Of a stretch of DNA of 64,000 bases, positions 1 through 8,703 are shown in pieces. Each line of letters opens with the position of its first letter. Positions within the stretch are counted from its first letter, which is position 1. This DNA comes from Marinisporobacter sp. GTDB lineage: Bacteria > Bacillota > Clostridia > Peptostreptococcales > Thermotaleaceae. Made by a program: the position numbers and the translations under genes. The notes under the pieces were generated by a model. The model was not told where the DNA came from. It saw only the letters and a list, made by a program, of their open reading frames with translations, and did no database searches. The stretch spans positions 44,739 to 108,738 of the forward strand of contig JAOARP010000029.1 in the NCBI GenBank assembly GCA_025210525.1. The letters are read 5' to 3'.

Positions 1-249
1 CACATATAAATCTTGGCTCAACCATTATATACCCGATGTTATTATATTAACCAATTAAAAAATAATATATTCCGGAAATTTATAATAAAATAGCAAAATA
101 AATAACATTTATTTATATAACCCAAGTCATAGATTTAACCTAAGATCTAATAATCCAACTGTTACAGCAAAATTATGAGTCCTCTTCCCTAATAAAACTA
201 TTTATTTTCGCTTACAATGGTGCAAAAATAGAATTTTAATAATAAATTT
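1..249. other. AT-rich stretch with no gene seen
   Basis: No reading frame with a ribosome binding site and no RNA gene is visible here. It lies beyond the terminator of the brnQ operon, and a neighbouring gene may begin outside the window. Confidence 0.5.
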
Positions 250-286
250 TAAAAATAAGACTAAGGCTATAATGAGCCTTAGTCTT
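250..286 (-). terminator. Terminator of the hydrolase-brnQ operon
   Basis: A perfect 12-bp inverted repeat (257-268 with 275-286) is followed on the minus strand by a U-rich run, 20 bases past the brnQ stop codon. Confidence 0.85.
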
Positions 287-308
287 TCAAAATTATATCA
301 TCAATAAT

Positions 309-1625
309 CTATCCTATCATTTCATTACTAACTTCTTTGCAATCTTTGTCAGTCAACTTGTAAATGCCCCACCCAACAAAGAATCCCATGATTGATGGAA
401 TAATCCACTCAAATCCAAGTGCATATAGTGGCAATGAAGATACTATACTATCTACAATACCAATTTGAATCCCTAATACACTAAGCCCCTTCATAGCACT
501 AATAGCCAAAGCAAATAAGACTGTATAGCGATATGCCCCTACATTTGGAACATATTTTTTTAACAACCCTAAGAAAGTAAGCACTATAGCTGGAGGATAT
601 ACCGTGAAAAAGATTGGTCCTGCAAAACTAATGATATTATCTACACCAATTGCACCAATAACTACACCGACAATGCATGTTATTGCAGCCATCACTTTAT
701 ATGAAATTTTGTTTTTTGTAAGACTACTTACAAAGTCTGAAACAGCTGCTGTAAGACCAATTGCTGTTGATAAACAGGCAAGTGATACAGCAATAGAAAG
801 TCCAATAGTACCAATGTTTCCAAGGCTACGATTTACAAGTCCATTCAACAAATCTGTTCGTGCAACATCTGTTGGAAAGAGATTTCCAGCATGCGCACCT
901 AGGTACAGTAGCCCACCGTATACAAGCACAAACCCTACCCCAGCAACAATGGAAGCATTCAATGTCATTTTCTTTCTATCCACTTCTTCCGTATAGCCTT
1001 TTGCTACAATAGCTGATATAAAAATAGGAGCACAAAGTAGACCTGTTAGCAAATCACCTGAGAAATAAAGTTCGATGAATGATGCCGAAAACGGATTTGG
1101 AACCTGAGATGGCGATGGTATTGCAAGAGGTGAAATAACTGCCTTTATCCCGATCATTAAAAGAATAATCATCAAGCCAGGTGTCAAAATCTTACCTACT
1201 TTGTCAACAAAGTTTGTCTTATCATTTGCAAAGTAATAAGTCAGAGCAAAGAACACAACCACAGTAGCCTGAATTGGAATACTTGGAAATAATGGCATAA
1301 CACCCATTTCGTGAGTTGTGGCTGCTGTTCTAGGAATATTAGCAAGAACACCAACGCCAATCATGACAAAAAGATTGAAAGCGACATAAAACCATTTGCC
1401 AATTGGCTTTGAAAGTTCCTCAAACGACCCCTTTGCATTGGATACAGCTACAATTGCCAAAATAGGAAGAATTATAGCCGCCAGTAGTAACGCAGCAAAT
1501 GCAAAGCCCCAGCTTGATCCTGACATAAAACCTATAGCTGGAGGGAAAATCATGTTTCCTGCCCCAAAAAATACTGCAAAAAGTGCAAACCCAACAACCA
1601 AACTATCTTTATAGAACTTATTCAT
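309..1625 (-). CDS. brnQ: Branched-chain amino acid:cation symporter (BrnQ/LIVCS family)
   Basis: This predicted inner-membrane carrier imports leucine, isoleucine or valine with Na+ or H+. The 438-residue product has the family's usual length. It opens with the typical stretch ending GAGNMIFPPAIG near residues 20-32 and is hydrophobic throughout, consistent with about 12 membrane segments. The ATG start has a good GGAGGAGG-type site directly upstream. It lies 17 bases after the class I amidotransferase-like hydrolase, and the two form an operon read from a sigma-54 promoter at 2543-2558. The pairing suggests that peptide- or gamma-glutamyl-linked nitrogen sources and amino acids are handled together. 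The family is clear; the exact substrate is inferred. Confidence 0.93.
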   Translation of the reverse strand: MNKFYKDSLVVGFALFAVFFGAGNMIFPPAIGFMSGSSWGFAFAALLLAAIILPILAIVAVSNAKGSFEELSKPIGKWFYVAFNLFVMIGVGVLANIPRTAATTHEMGVMPLFPSIPIQATVVVFFALTYYFANDKTNFVDKVGKILTPGLMIILLMIGIKAVISPLAIPSPSQVPNPFSASFIELYFSGDLLTGLLCAPIFISAIVAKGYTEEVDRKKMTLNASIVAGVGFVLVYGGLLYLGAHAGNLFPTDVARTDLLNGLVNRSLGNIGTIGLSIAVSLACLSTAIGLTAAVSDFVSSLTKNKISYKVMAAITCIVGVVIGAIGVDNIISFAGPIFFTVYPPAIVLTFLGLLKKYVPNVGAYRYTVLFALAISAMKGLSVLGIQIGIVDSIVSSLPLYALGFEWIIPSIMGFFVGWGIYKLTDKDCKEVSNEMIG

Positions 1626-1642
1626 AGGGACCTCCTCCTTTT

Positions 1643-2509
1643 TTATTTTTTCGATGCTTTAATTAGTGCATCAAATACCTTTTTATGATTTTCATCAGAT
1701 GTCATTAACATTTCTGGATGCCACTGCACTCCTAACACAAATCTTGAATCATTTTCAATTTCTATGGCCTCAACAATACCATCCGGTGCTTTAGCCGTTA
1801 CCTTTAAGCCAGACCCCAATTTGTTTATCGCCTGATGATGAATAGAGTTCACTTCAATCCTATTTTCACCAAAAATCCCATGTATCAAGCTATCCTTATC
1901 AATCTCAATCTCATGTACATACTGTGCCCATTTCTCTATATCAGCATGACCAAGAAGTTTCTCATTATCATAGCACTTTTCTAAATCTTGATATATACTT
2001 CCACCAAATGCTACATTCATAACCTGTGCCCCTCGGCAAATTCCAAGAATAGGTAACTTTGTTTCCTCAATAGCCATTTTCATTAGTATAAATTCCATGT
2101 TATCACGTTCAATAACTGTTTTTGCAAAAACAGATGCATCTTCTGCCTTAAGATTATGAAGTGTTCCAAACAACCCCTTATTATGCTTCAACTCCTCATC
2201 ATAAAATATCGGATCAATATCGCTACCCCCAGCAAACACTATTCCATCTAAGCGATTTAATAAAGCTCGTAACACCGTCTCATCTTCTGTTTGTGGAATG
2301 ATTATAGGTATACCACCCGCCTTTTCGATTGCTTGTATATCTGTTGATAAAGACATATTGAATGGAATATCATTAAAACCATATAGACAACTTCCTACAT
2401 ATGTATCTTGAAGTGCCTTCATTTGGATTAGCTCTTCTTCACCCCCTTCATTCAATTTTGGCATATAGCTATAAACGTAGTTACTTGTCACTCCTATTAG
2501 TGGTTTCAT
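1643..2509 (-). CDS. Class I glutamine amidotransferase-like gamma-glutamyl hydrolase (peptidase C26 family)
   Basis: A 288-residue cytoplasmic hydrolase of the PuuD/peptidase C26 family, which cleaves gamma-glutamyl amide bonds such as gamma-glutamyl-GABA. The nucleophile elbow LGICRGAQ places the catalytic Cys near residue 158, and VQWHPEM gives the His/Glu partners near 264 and 266. I place the start at 2509 (MKPLIGVTSN) because AAAGGAG lies just upstream; an ATG 24 codons earlier adds an unusual hydrophobic leader and falls upstream of the sigma-54 promoter. It is the first gene of the operon with brnQ. The substrate is unknown; polyamine (gamma-glutamyl-GABA) or peptide nitrogen use would fit. 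No gamma-glutamyl-putrescine genes are present nearby. Confidence 0.85.
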   Translation of the reverse strand: MKPLIGVTSNYVYSYMPKLNEGGEEELIQMKALQDTYVGSCLYGFNDIPFNMSLSTDIQAIEKAGGIPIIIPQTEDETVLRALLNRLDGIVFAGGSDIDPIFYDEELKHNKGLFGTLHNLKAEDASVFAKTVIERDNMEFILMKMAIEETKLPILGICRGAQVMNVAFGGSIYQDLEKCYDNEKLLGHADIEKWAQYVHEIEIDKDSLIHGIFGENRIEVNSIHHQAINKLGSGLKVTAKAPDGIVEAIEIENDSRFVLGVQWHPEMLMTSDENHKKVFDALIKASKK

Positions 2510-2542
2510 ATTGCACTCTCCTTTAGTTTTTTTATATAGTAT

Positions 2543-2558
2543 TGCAAAAACAATGCCA
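2543..2558 (-). promoter_or_regulatory. Sigma-54 (-24/-12) promoter of the hydrolase-brnQ operon
   Basis: On the minus strand the bases read TGGCATTGTTTTTGCA. This matches the TGGCAC-N5-TTGCA consensus with the invariant GG and GC dinucleotides correctly spaced, 33 bases before the chosen start codon. The adjacent gene encodes a sigma-54 activator, which supports the call. Confidence 0.8.
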
Positions 2559-2582
2559 ATTCCGAAAACTCCAAATTCCAAT

Positions 2583-2608
2583 AAAAAAAGAACCTTCTTA
2601 GGCTCTTA
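2583..2608 (-). terminator. Terminator of the sigma-54 activator gene
   Basis: The minus-strand hairpin AAGAGCCT/AGGTTCTT (with G-U pairing) is followed by seven U residues, about 30 bases past the regulator stop codon. Confidence 0.75.
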
Positions 2609-2640
2609 ATTCTCAGAATGATTCTCAAAGTGATAAATTT

Positions 2641-4341
2641 TCACTTTATATTGTATTTTTTTACATAACGATATAGTGTTGCCATACTTATGCCCATGCT
2701 TTCTGCCACTTTAAGTTTACCTTGTGCAGAGGTACCATGTACACTCAATAATTCTATTATTCTACTTTTCTTAATATCATCTATATTACTAGAAACTACT
2801 AGCAGATTATTTGAAAAAATCCACTTTGATAATGACTGAGTGCTTATTTTCTTACTAGCTTCAATGGCTACAGCATATTCTATTGCATTTTCTAGTTCAC
2901 GGATATTACCTGGCCAATCATATTCCATAAAAGCCTTAATAACTGGTTGAGCCAAACCATTTATACTCTTTTGATACTTTCTATTGTACTTATTTATAAA
3001 ATGCATAGACAAAGGAATCAAATCTTCAATCTTAGACCTTAAAGCTTCATTTTCAATAACCATAACAGCAAGTCTATAATACAAATCCTCTCTAAAAAGC
3101 TTTTGTCGAACAAGTTCTTGAACATTTTTATTTGTAGCAGCAATGACTCTGATATCAAGATTTATTGAATCAACACCCCCTAGTCTACTAACACGTTTAT
3201 TATCAAGTACTTTCAATAACTTAGGCTGAAGAGATATGTCCATTTCACCTATTTCATCTAAGAATATAGTCCCCCCATTTGCTAATTCAAATTTTCCAGG
3301 TTTTCCATTCTTACTTGCACCACTAAATGCACCCGCTTCATATCCAAATAACTCACTCTCAATAAGGTTACTGGGAATAGCTGAACAGTTCACTTCGATA
3401 AATGGCTTATCTTTTCTCCCACTATTATTATGAATTGCTTCTGCGAGTAAACCTTTTCCCGTTCCACTCTCTCCAAGGATAAGTACATTAAAATCATAAT
3501 CTGAAGCTTTCGAAATCATATCCCTCGTCAGCATAGATGAGTAACTTGTTCCAATGAAATTTGAACCATCATATTTGAGTTTAGTCATCACATTTCCATC
3601 TTCTTCAATAGATTTCATAATATACATTTTCTCAATATGACGTTCATTAGGATTTACTATTATCCTTGACAATGAAATTTTCCCATTACCATATTCATTA
3701 TCAATTATGATATCATGACCTGCGCCAACTTGATTAAGTCTTTCAAGATTGACTGGGTCTATGACTTTCATTATGCTAACACCCTTTTTTCCATCAAGCT
3801 GAGGTAGATTGGAATAAAGAACAACATCATTGATATCTGTAATAACAACACCATCACTGATATTCTTCATCAGTACATCAAGACGATGTACATTGGTCAT
3901 TTCCATCAATTTAAGTTTGATTGTCTCCACCATAAGTTCAAGAATTTTTTTATAAACGTCTAATTTCCTTTTAAGTTTTTCTTTATCCTCATCTGATACA
4001 GCAAAAATCACAATTATACCTATAGCATGGTCATCTATAATTATTGGATAATAAAAAGAGTGCTCTTTTAAACAATTTCCAAGATCCCTCAACTCACAAT
4101 CATTGCATAGTTCATTCTCTAAGGGATCACAAAAGTATAATACTTCTTTTTTTTGCATCATTTTATATGAAATCTGATTTTTACTAATTGGTACACCTCT
4201 AAGCATGCCCACAGAACCTGTACAAGCAAGCCTTATTAGATTATCATCAATAACATATAAATCTAGTTCAATAACCTTTTGAAGCGTATTAACATATTCA
4301 ACTAAATATTTTTCAATATTATGCAAATGGTAAGTGCTCAT
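2641..4341 (-). CDS. Sigma-54-dependent transcriptional activator with cysteine-rich N-terminal sensor and PAS domain
   Basis: A 566-residue enhancer-binding protein. The order is an N-terminal GAF-like region (about 1-130), a PAS-like segment (about 155-215), the sigma-54 AAA+ domain with Walker A GESGTGKG, the sigma-54 contact loop GAFSGA (GAFTGA in most relatives) and DEIGE, and a Fis-type helix-turn-helix at the C-terminus. The sensor region holds four cysteines at about residues 71, 79, 82 and 90, which could bind a metal or Fe-S cluster. I start at 4341 (MSTYHLHN) because GGAGG lies 7 bases upstream; a longer frame to 4440 lacks such a site. It probably controls the sigma-54 promoter of the neighbouring hydrolase-brnQ operon. 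The signal is unknown. Confidence 0.9.
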   Translation of the reverse strand: MSTYHLHNIEKYLVEYVNTLQKVIELDLYVIDDNLIRLACTGSVGMLRGVPISKNQISYKMMQKKEVLYFCDPLENELCNDCELRDLGNCLKEHSFYYPIIIDDHAIGIIVIFAVSDEDKEKLKRKLDVYKKILELMVETIKLKLMEMTNVHRLDVLMKNISDGVVITDINDVVLYSNLPQLDGKKGVSIMKVIDPVNLERLNQVGAGHDIIIDNEYGNGKISLSRIIVNPNERHIEKMYIMKSIEEDGNVMTKLKYDGSNFIGTSYSSMLTRDMISKASDYDFNVLILGESGTGKGLLAEAIHNNSGRKDKPFIEVNCSAIPSNLIESELFGYEAGAFSGASKNGKPGKFELANGGTIFLDEIGEMDISLQPKLLKVLDNKRVSRLGGVDSINLDIRVIAATNKNVQELVRQKLFREDLYYRLAVMVIENEALRSKIEDLIPLSMHFINKYNRKYQKSINGLAQPVIKAFMEYDWPGNIRELENAIEYAVAIEASKKISTQSLSKWIFSNNLLVVSSNIDDIKKSRIIELLSVHGTSAQGKLKVAESMGISMATLYRYVKKYNIK

Positions 4342-4559
4342 GATTCGTCCTCCATATTTCTTAATTTGAGAATCAAAATGAGAAATCTTGTGTATACACT
4401 TTTCTGCTTGATAATTTTTAGACATTTTTATTGATTTCATTATATCATAATTTCTATACGGTAATTTTGGTTCCTCCCCTTACTCTGAACAAAACATTTA
4501 TGAACTACCTAAATTGTGAAATTTTAAAAACATTCTAAATCCACCAACTATTTTTAAGC

Positions 4560-4595
4560 ATAAGAAAGTTCTCTAAGTACAATCCTCAGAGAACC
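4560..4595 (-). terminator. Terminator of the dhaL-dhaK-lsrF-VOC operon
   Basis: A 7-bp GTTCTCT/AGAGAAC hairpin on the minus strand is followed by UUUCUU, about 35 bases past the VOC stop codon. Confidence 0.65.
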
Positions 4596-4627
4596 CTATT
4601 CATCAATCTAACAATCGAATAATAGCT

Positions 4628-4945
4628 TTATGCTTTTTTCTCCATCAATTCAAATACAACATTCTCTTTTAAAATGAATGCTATTTGAGTATTTTCATCA
4701 ACACAAAAAGGTTCTACAAGTATTTTTGCACCTTTTGCCATCTCCTCTATACTATCTACCTTAAATGCAATATGTGAATTATTTTGCATAATTTCTGGAA
4801 GAGGTGTATTTTCTTCAAAACGAAGATATTCAAATTTTAATGGGTGCTTCTCGGGATCAGTAATATATACTTTCAAATCCTCTGAATAAATTTCATTAGG
4901 TTGTTCTTTTGTTGTAGGTACCCCGACGTGCATAAATACATTCAT
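4628..4945 (-). CDS. Small VOC (glyoxalase/bleomycin resistance-like) fold protein
   Basis: A 105-residue cytoplasmic protein. It shows the VOC pattern: an N-terminal strand MNVFMHVGVPT, a middle segment HIAFKVDSIEEMAKGAKI that is typical of a VOC second half, and a final Glu in VVFELMEK. VOC proteins use a divalent metal in isomerase, epimerase, lyase or dioxygenase reactions. It is the last gene of the operon, 17 bases after the LsrF-like aldolase, with GAGGAGGG upstream. An isomerase or epimerase step on the aldolase substrate is plausible but inferred. The protein is short and could instead be a binding protein. Confidence 0.7.
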   Translation of the reverse strand: MNVFMHVGVPTTKEQPNEIYSEDLKVYITDPEKHPLKFEYLRFEENTPLPEIMQNNSHIAFKVDSIEEMAKGAKILVEPFCVDENTQIAFILKENVVFELMEKKA

Positions 4946-4962
4946 CTTTTATCCCTCCTCAA

Positions 4963-5844
4963 TTATTTCTCATTTTTTATTGAATGATAAAGCTCTAATG
5001 CTTCTTTTGGATTAAAACCATTATGTACAATACTTCTTAGTGCTTTTATCATAGCTTTTGGATTTTCAGCTTGGAAAACATTTCTTCCCATATCTACACC
5101 AGCAGCACCTTCTTGAATGGCTCGATATGCAATCTCTAATGCTTTTGCCTCTACTACTTTTTTGCCACCTGCAATAACAATAGGCACAGGGCATGCAGAA
5201 GTTATTTTCTCAAAATCTTCACAATAATAAGTTTTGATAATATGTGCTCCAAGTTCAGCAATAATTCTTGTTGCAAGGAGAAAATATCTTGTTGTGCGCT
5301 CCATTTCTTTTCCTACCGCAGTCACACCTAAAACAGGTATACCATAGCGATTTCCTTCATCTATAGTTTTGGTTAGATTATTAAGCGTTTGACACTCCCC
5401 AGATGCTCCTACAAAAACTTGTATAGCCATGCAGCTAGCATTCATTCTTATTGCATCTTCTATATTTACACCAATTATTTCATGGCTCATATCCTCCTTT
5501 AGTACAGAGCTACCTGCCGAACACCTAAGAGCTATTGCCTTATTCATTTTAGGCATAATCGTTGATCTTAATGCCCCTCTAGTCCCCATCAATACATCTG
5601 CATCTTCGATTAAAGGAGGAATAGACAAATCTAATCTTTCAAGTCCTGCTGTAGAACCCATTATATATCCATGGTCAAATGCAAGCATCAAGGTTCTTCC
5701 TGTATTAGGGTTAAATATTTTAGATAGACGATTTTTCATTCCCCAATCTACATGGTCCATACCTTTTACATGAAAATTTTCCTTTTCTACTGGAATTCCA
5801 ATCCCATAATTCTTAGCTATTATATTACCATCCCGATCTGCCAT
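4963..5844 (-). CDS. Class I aldolase of the LsrF/DhnA family
   Basis: A 293-residue TIM-barrel aldolase of the LsrF (3-hydroxy-5-phosphonooxypentane-2,4-dione thiolase) and DhnA (class I fructose-bisphosphate aldolase) family. Visible features are LMLAFDHGYIMGS near residue 55, a Schiff-base Lys candidate in HIIKTYYCED, and the phosphate-binding IVIAGGKK and GAAGVDMGRNVFQ near the C-terminus. The start has AAGGGGG upstream. It sits 14 bases after a DhaK-like gene, and the cluster is divergent from a SorC/LsrR-type regulator. LsrK, LsrG and an AI-2 transporter are absent, so AI-2 breakdown is unlikely. A kinase (DhaKL) followed by aldolase or thiolase cleavage of a phosphoketose is the simplest reading. 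Confidence 0.85.
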   Translation of the reverse strand: MADRDGNIIAKNYGIGIPVEKENFHVKGMDHVDWGMKNRLSKIFNPNTGRTLMLAFDHGYIMGSTAGLERLDLSIPPLIEDADVLMGTRGALRSTIMPKMNKAIALRCSAGSSVLKEDMSHEIIGVNIEDAIRMNASCMAIQVFVGASGECQTLNNLTKTIDEGNRYGIPVLGVTAVGKEMERTTRYFLLATRIIAELGAHIIKTYYCEDFEKITSACPVPIVIAGGKKVVEAKALEIAYRAIQEGAAGVDMGRNVFQAENPKAMIKALRSIVHNGFNPKEALELYHSIKNEK

Positions 5845-5858
5845 ATTTATCCCCCTTC

Positions 5859-6857
5859 TTACCTAATAAAATATGGTGTCTTACAAGGTGCATTCCAATA
5901 TCTTAATAATTCGTCATCCATTCTTGCTATACAAATTTGAAATCCTGCTGCTTCTTGAACAGTTAGTATCTCATCTACAACACTAGCTACAACATCAATT
6001 CCCTTTTCTTCTAAATATTTATGACATTTTCTGTATACAATCAACTGCTCCATAAGTGTTGTTGCTCCTGAACCATTGATCATTACCATTAATTTTTCTC
6101 CTGTTTTTACATTCAAATCATTAAGAAGGGCATCCATCATAATTAGGGCTGTTTCATCAGCAGTCTTCATCTTCATACGACCGCCTCCACCTTCACCATG
6201 CTGTCCCATCCCTACTTCCATTTCATCTTCATCTAACGTAGAGATCATATTACCAGTAGCTGGATGAGTTGCACCCCTTGCAGCTACTGCAAGTGTTGCC
6301 ATATTATCAGAAAATCTTTGAGCGATTTCTGCTACTTCCTTTAGCGACTTTCCTTCAGCAGCGGCTCCTCCTGCTATCTTATATAGAGGAACACAACCAA
6401 CTAAACCTCTTCTATCTTCTCCTCTTTCCCTTGGAGCATTAGAAATATCTTCTTGTGTAACCACTTTTATAACATTCATTCCTTCTTTTTGTATAGCTTT
6501 CATGGTTAGATTTCCTGTAAGCATATCACCCGCATGGTTCAGTACTACAAACAATACACCTTTTCCTTTATCTGCCATCTTTATAGCTTCTATACATCTT
6601 TGTGGTCCTGGGGCAGCAAAAATATCTCCTGGAACAGAAATATCAACCATTCCATCTCCAACGAAACCACTTATTGCTGGTTCATGCCCAGTTCCCCCTA
6701 ATGTAACAATTGTAACCCGATCTACATCCTTCAACTTTTTATTTACTACAAGATTATTTTCTGTAAGCTCAATAGTATCCCGATTGGATAGTGCTAATCC
6801 TTCCAAAAGCTCCTGTGTTAGGTTTTTGGGACTGTTTATAAATTTTTTCATTTTCAT
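5859..6857 (-). CDS. Divergent DhaK-family kinase subunit (dihydroxyacetone kinase-like)
   Basis: A 332-residue homologue of DhaK, which binds the ketose covalently through a His hemiaminal while DhaL transfers phosphate. The conserved GGTGHEP, NHAGDML (Asp equivalent to the catalytic one) and GQHGEGGGGR (substrate-binding His) are present, but their surroundings differ from those of the second DhaK in this window (GIHGEPGTHR). The substrate may therefore not be dihydroxyacetone. The C-terminal WNAPCKTPYF ending is family-typical. An alternative Met lies two codons in. It lies 39 bases after a DhaL gene and just before the LsrF-like aldolase. Erythrulose or a longer ketose are candidates by analogy with DhaK-type tetrose kinases. 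Confidence 0.85.
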   Translation of the reverse strand: MKMKKFINSPKNLTQELLEGLALSNRDTIELTENNLVVNKKLKDVDRVTIVTLGGTGHEPAISGFVGDGMVDISVPGDIFAAPGPQRCIEAIKMADKGKGVLFVVLNHAGDMLTGNLTMKAIQKEGMNVIKVVTQEDISNAPRERGEDRRGLVGCVPLYKIAGGAAAEGKSLKEVAEIAQRFSDNMATLAVAARGATHPATGNMISTLDEDEMEVGMGQHGEGGGGRMKMKTADETALIMMDALLNDLNVKTGEKLMVMINGSGATTLMEQLIVYRKCHKYLEEKGIDVVASVVDEILTVQEAAGFQICIARMDDELLRYWNAPCKTPYFIR

Positions 6858-6896
6858 TTTAATAAATCCCCCTTTGACTATGTATTTTAAGTGGTT

Positions 6897-7529
6897 TTAA
6901 CTATTCTTTTCTATCCCCTTTACAAAGGCTTCAAAAAATAAAGATATAGATACCGCTCCTGGGTCCTTATGACCTAAACTCTTTTCTTTTAAGTTTTTAG
7001 CTCTTCCAAACTTTGCAATAAAGTTAACCGTATTTTCTGCTCCTTCTTTGGCTGCCTTTGCTGCATCCTTTAACATTTCTTGTATATTCTTATTCGAATT
7101 TTTAATCTCCTCAGCAGCAGGAATAAATGCATCCATCATTGTTTTATCTCCTACTTTTGCACTAGATATGCCTTTTAATGCATCCATTGAAGAATTGAAT
7201 ACTTTTTTTAGTATCTTTTCATCTACTTCTTGTTCATCCTCTAGCCCATCAGCAAGTCCTGTAAATAAAGTTCCCCATAAAGGTCCTGCTGAGCCACCAC
7301 TAACGCTCATAATCTTCCATCCTAAATCATCAAAAGAATTCTTAAGCAAAATATCATTTTCCCATTTTTCTACAACAGTCTCTATAACCTCTGCTATCTT
7401 ATGTATTGTAACACCATGATCTCCATCCCCTGTTACAGAATCAAGTTCAGACAACATCTGACTGTTTTCTTTTAATATTTTTGCAGATGATTTAAGACCA
7501 TTTTTCCAGTCTATAATGGTTAATTTCAT
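6897..7529 (-). CDS. DhaL-family kinase subunit (ADP-binding), paired with the divergent DhaK
   Basis: The 210-residue product has the DhaL nucleotide/Mg2+ motif TGDGDHG near residue 33 and the second motif SGGSAGPLWGTLF near 75. The C-terminal GHKDPGAVSISLF is also conserved. It starts after GAGGAGGGAGG and is the first gene of the four-gene operon (dhaL, dhaK, lsrF-like, VOC). In PTS-type systems DhaL keeps its ADP, which is rephosphorylated by DhaM. The only DhaM in this window is in the next operon, so this pair may share it or may use ATP directly. That point is unresolved from sequence. Confidence 0.87.
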   Translation of the reverse strand: MKLTIIDWKNGLKSSAKILKENSQMLSELDSVTGDGDHGVTIHKIAEVIETVVEKWENDILLKNSFDDLGWKIMSVSGGSAGPLWGTLFTGLADGLEDEQEVDEKILKKVFNSSMDALKGISSAKVGDKTMMDAFIPAAEEIKNSNKNIQEMLKDAAKAAKEGAENTVNFIAKFGRAKNLKEKSLGHKDPGAVSISLFFEAFVKGIEKNS

Positions 7530-7606
7530 ATCCTCCCTCCTCTTTCTTTTTTATATTTTTCCTATAGTAATATTACGCTGGATATATTATGAATATCACT
7601 AAAATT

Positions 7607-7630
7607 AACATTTGTTATAACATTTGTTCA
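7607..7630. promoter_or_regulatory. Repeated operator-like element between dhaL and the SorC-type regulator
   Basis: AACATTTGTT occurs twice with a 12-base period (7607-7616 and 7619-7628), ending in TGTTCA. LsrR/SorC-type regulators bind repeated, partly palindromic sites in divergent promoter regions, and this one lies between the operon and its presumed regulator. Confidence 0.55.
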
Positions 7631-7687
7631 TACAATATAGTAATTATACTTTTCTATTTCTAATTGGATATATTAAGGAGGAAATCT

Positions 7688-8632
7688 ATGATATATAACG
7701 AAGGTGAGATATTAAAACTTGTGGAAGTAGCAAAAATGTATTACGAAGAGAATATGACACAAGCAAATATAGCAAAAAGTCTCAAAGTTTCTAGACCACT
7801 TATTAGTAAAATGCTAACAAAAGCTCGTGAGCTTGGTATTGTACATATTGAAATAAAATCCCCATATACCAACAACACCTTTTTAGCAAATCAATTAAAA
7901 AGTTTATTCAATTTACAAGAAGGTATTATTACCCCTCAAGCAAATACAGAATATTTAACAGAACAACTCATATTAACCCATGCTTTTCATTATATTGAGG
8001 ATATTTTAAATAAAATAAATTATTTAGGGATAGGGTGTGGATATGAAATAGAAGCTCTAATGAAAAAAATTGAATCAAGTACAATCCTTCAAAATTTCCA
8101 AGGAGAAATATGTCCACTAATAGGAAGTGCTTCCATCCCTAATAGAGGCTATCATCCTAATGAAATAGTAAGAGCTTTTTCACAAAAGACAGGAGGTACT
8201 CCACACTATATTTTTGCGCCTGCATTTCCTACTACAAAGGAAGAGCAAGATCTATATCTTCATACAGACAACTATCATAGTATTTTTAAAACATGGTCTA
8301 TCTTAGATACCGTTCTCGTTAGTATTGATACTTATCCTTCTGTTCCAGATCAAGCTACTGCACTAAGATTTGGAAGATCTCTACATGATAGAAAAGCTGT
8401 AGGTATGATTTTATCTTACTATTTTGATAAATCAGGCAATATTATCAAAGGAAAAAATGATTATGCTATTCATATACCATTAGAAAAAATTAAAAAGATC
8501 AAAAGGGTTATTGGAATATGCACAAATAGCAATAATATTTATTCCATTATAGGTGCATTGCGGACAGGGCTTATAACCCATCTTATCACAGATGAAAAAA
8601 CAGCATCTAATATCATAAAGAATCAAACTTAG
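7688..8632 (+). CDS. SorC/LsrR-family sugar-binding transcriptional regulator
   Basis: A 314-residue regulator. The N-terminal helix-turn-helix (about residues 18-42, MTQANIAKSLKVSRPLISK) is followed by the SorC sugar-binding domain, which is related to sugar-phosphate isomerases and senses a phosphorylated sugar. Start chosen at 7688 (MIYNEGEIL) because AAGGAGG lies 7 bases upstream; the reading frame stays open a further 8 codons. It is divergent from the dhaL-dhaK-lsrF-VOC operon and probably represses it, the effector being a phosphorylated intermediate of that pathway. The resemblance to LsrR matches the LsrF-like aldolase in the operon. Confidence 0.9.
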   Translation: MIYNEGEILKLVEVAKMYYEENMTQANIAKSLKVSRPLISKMLTKARELGIVHIEIKSPYTNNTFLANQLKSLFNLQEGIITPQANTEYLTEQLILTHAFHYIEDILNKINYLGIGCGYEIEALMKKIESSTILQNFQGEICPLIGSASIPNRGYHPNEIVRAFSQKTGGTPHYIFAPAFPTTKEEQDLYLHTDNYHSIFKTWSILDTVLVSIDTYPSVPDQATALRFGRSLHDRKAVGMILSYYFDKSGNIIKGKNDYAIHIPLEKIKKIKRVIGICTNSNNIYSIIGALRTGLITHLITDEKTASNIIKNQT

Positions 8633-8634
8633 CA

Positions 8635-8659
8635 AAAGAGGATGCCTAGTATCCTCTTT
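8635..8659 (+). terminator. Terminator of the SorC-type regulator gene
   Basis: AAAGAGGAT/ATCCTCTTT hairpin immediately after the stop codon, with a weak U tract. Confidence 0.65.
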
Positions 8660-8703
8660 CTCATATAGGTAATTATTTTATCCTTTTATTATACAAAACT
8701 AGT

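Noticed and set aside
604..996. Plus-strand open frame inside brnQ
   Set aside because: It runs antisense to a clear transporter gene, has low-complexity composition and no ribosome site. The same applies to the other antisense frames within called genes.
4628..8632. AI-2 (lsr) uptake and processing operon
   Set aside because: Only LsrF-like and LsrR-like proteins are present; LsrK, LsrG, LsrB and the ABC transporter are missing, and the kinase is of the DhaKL type.
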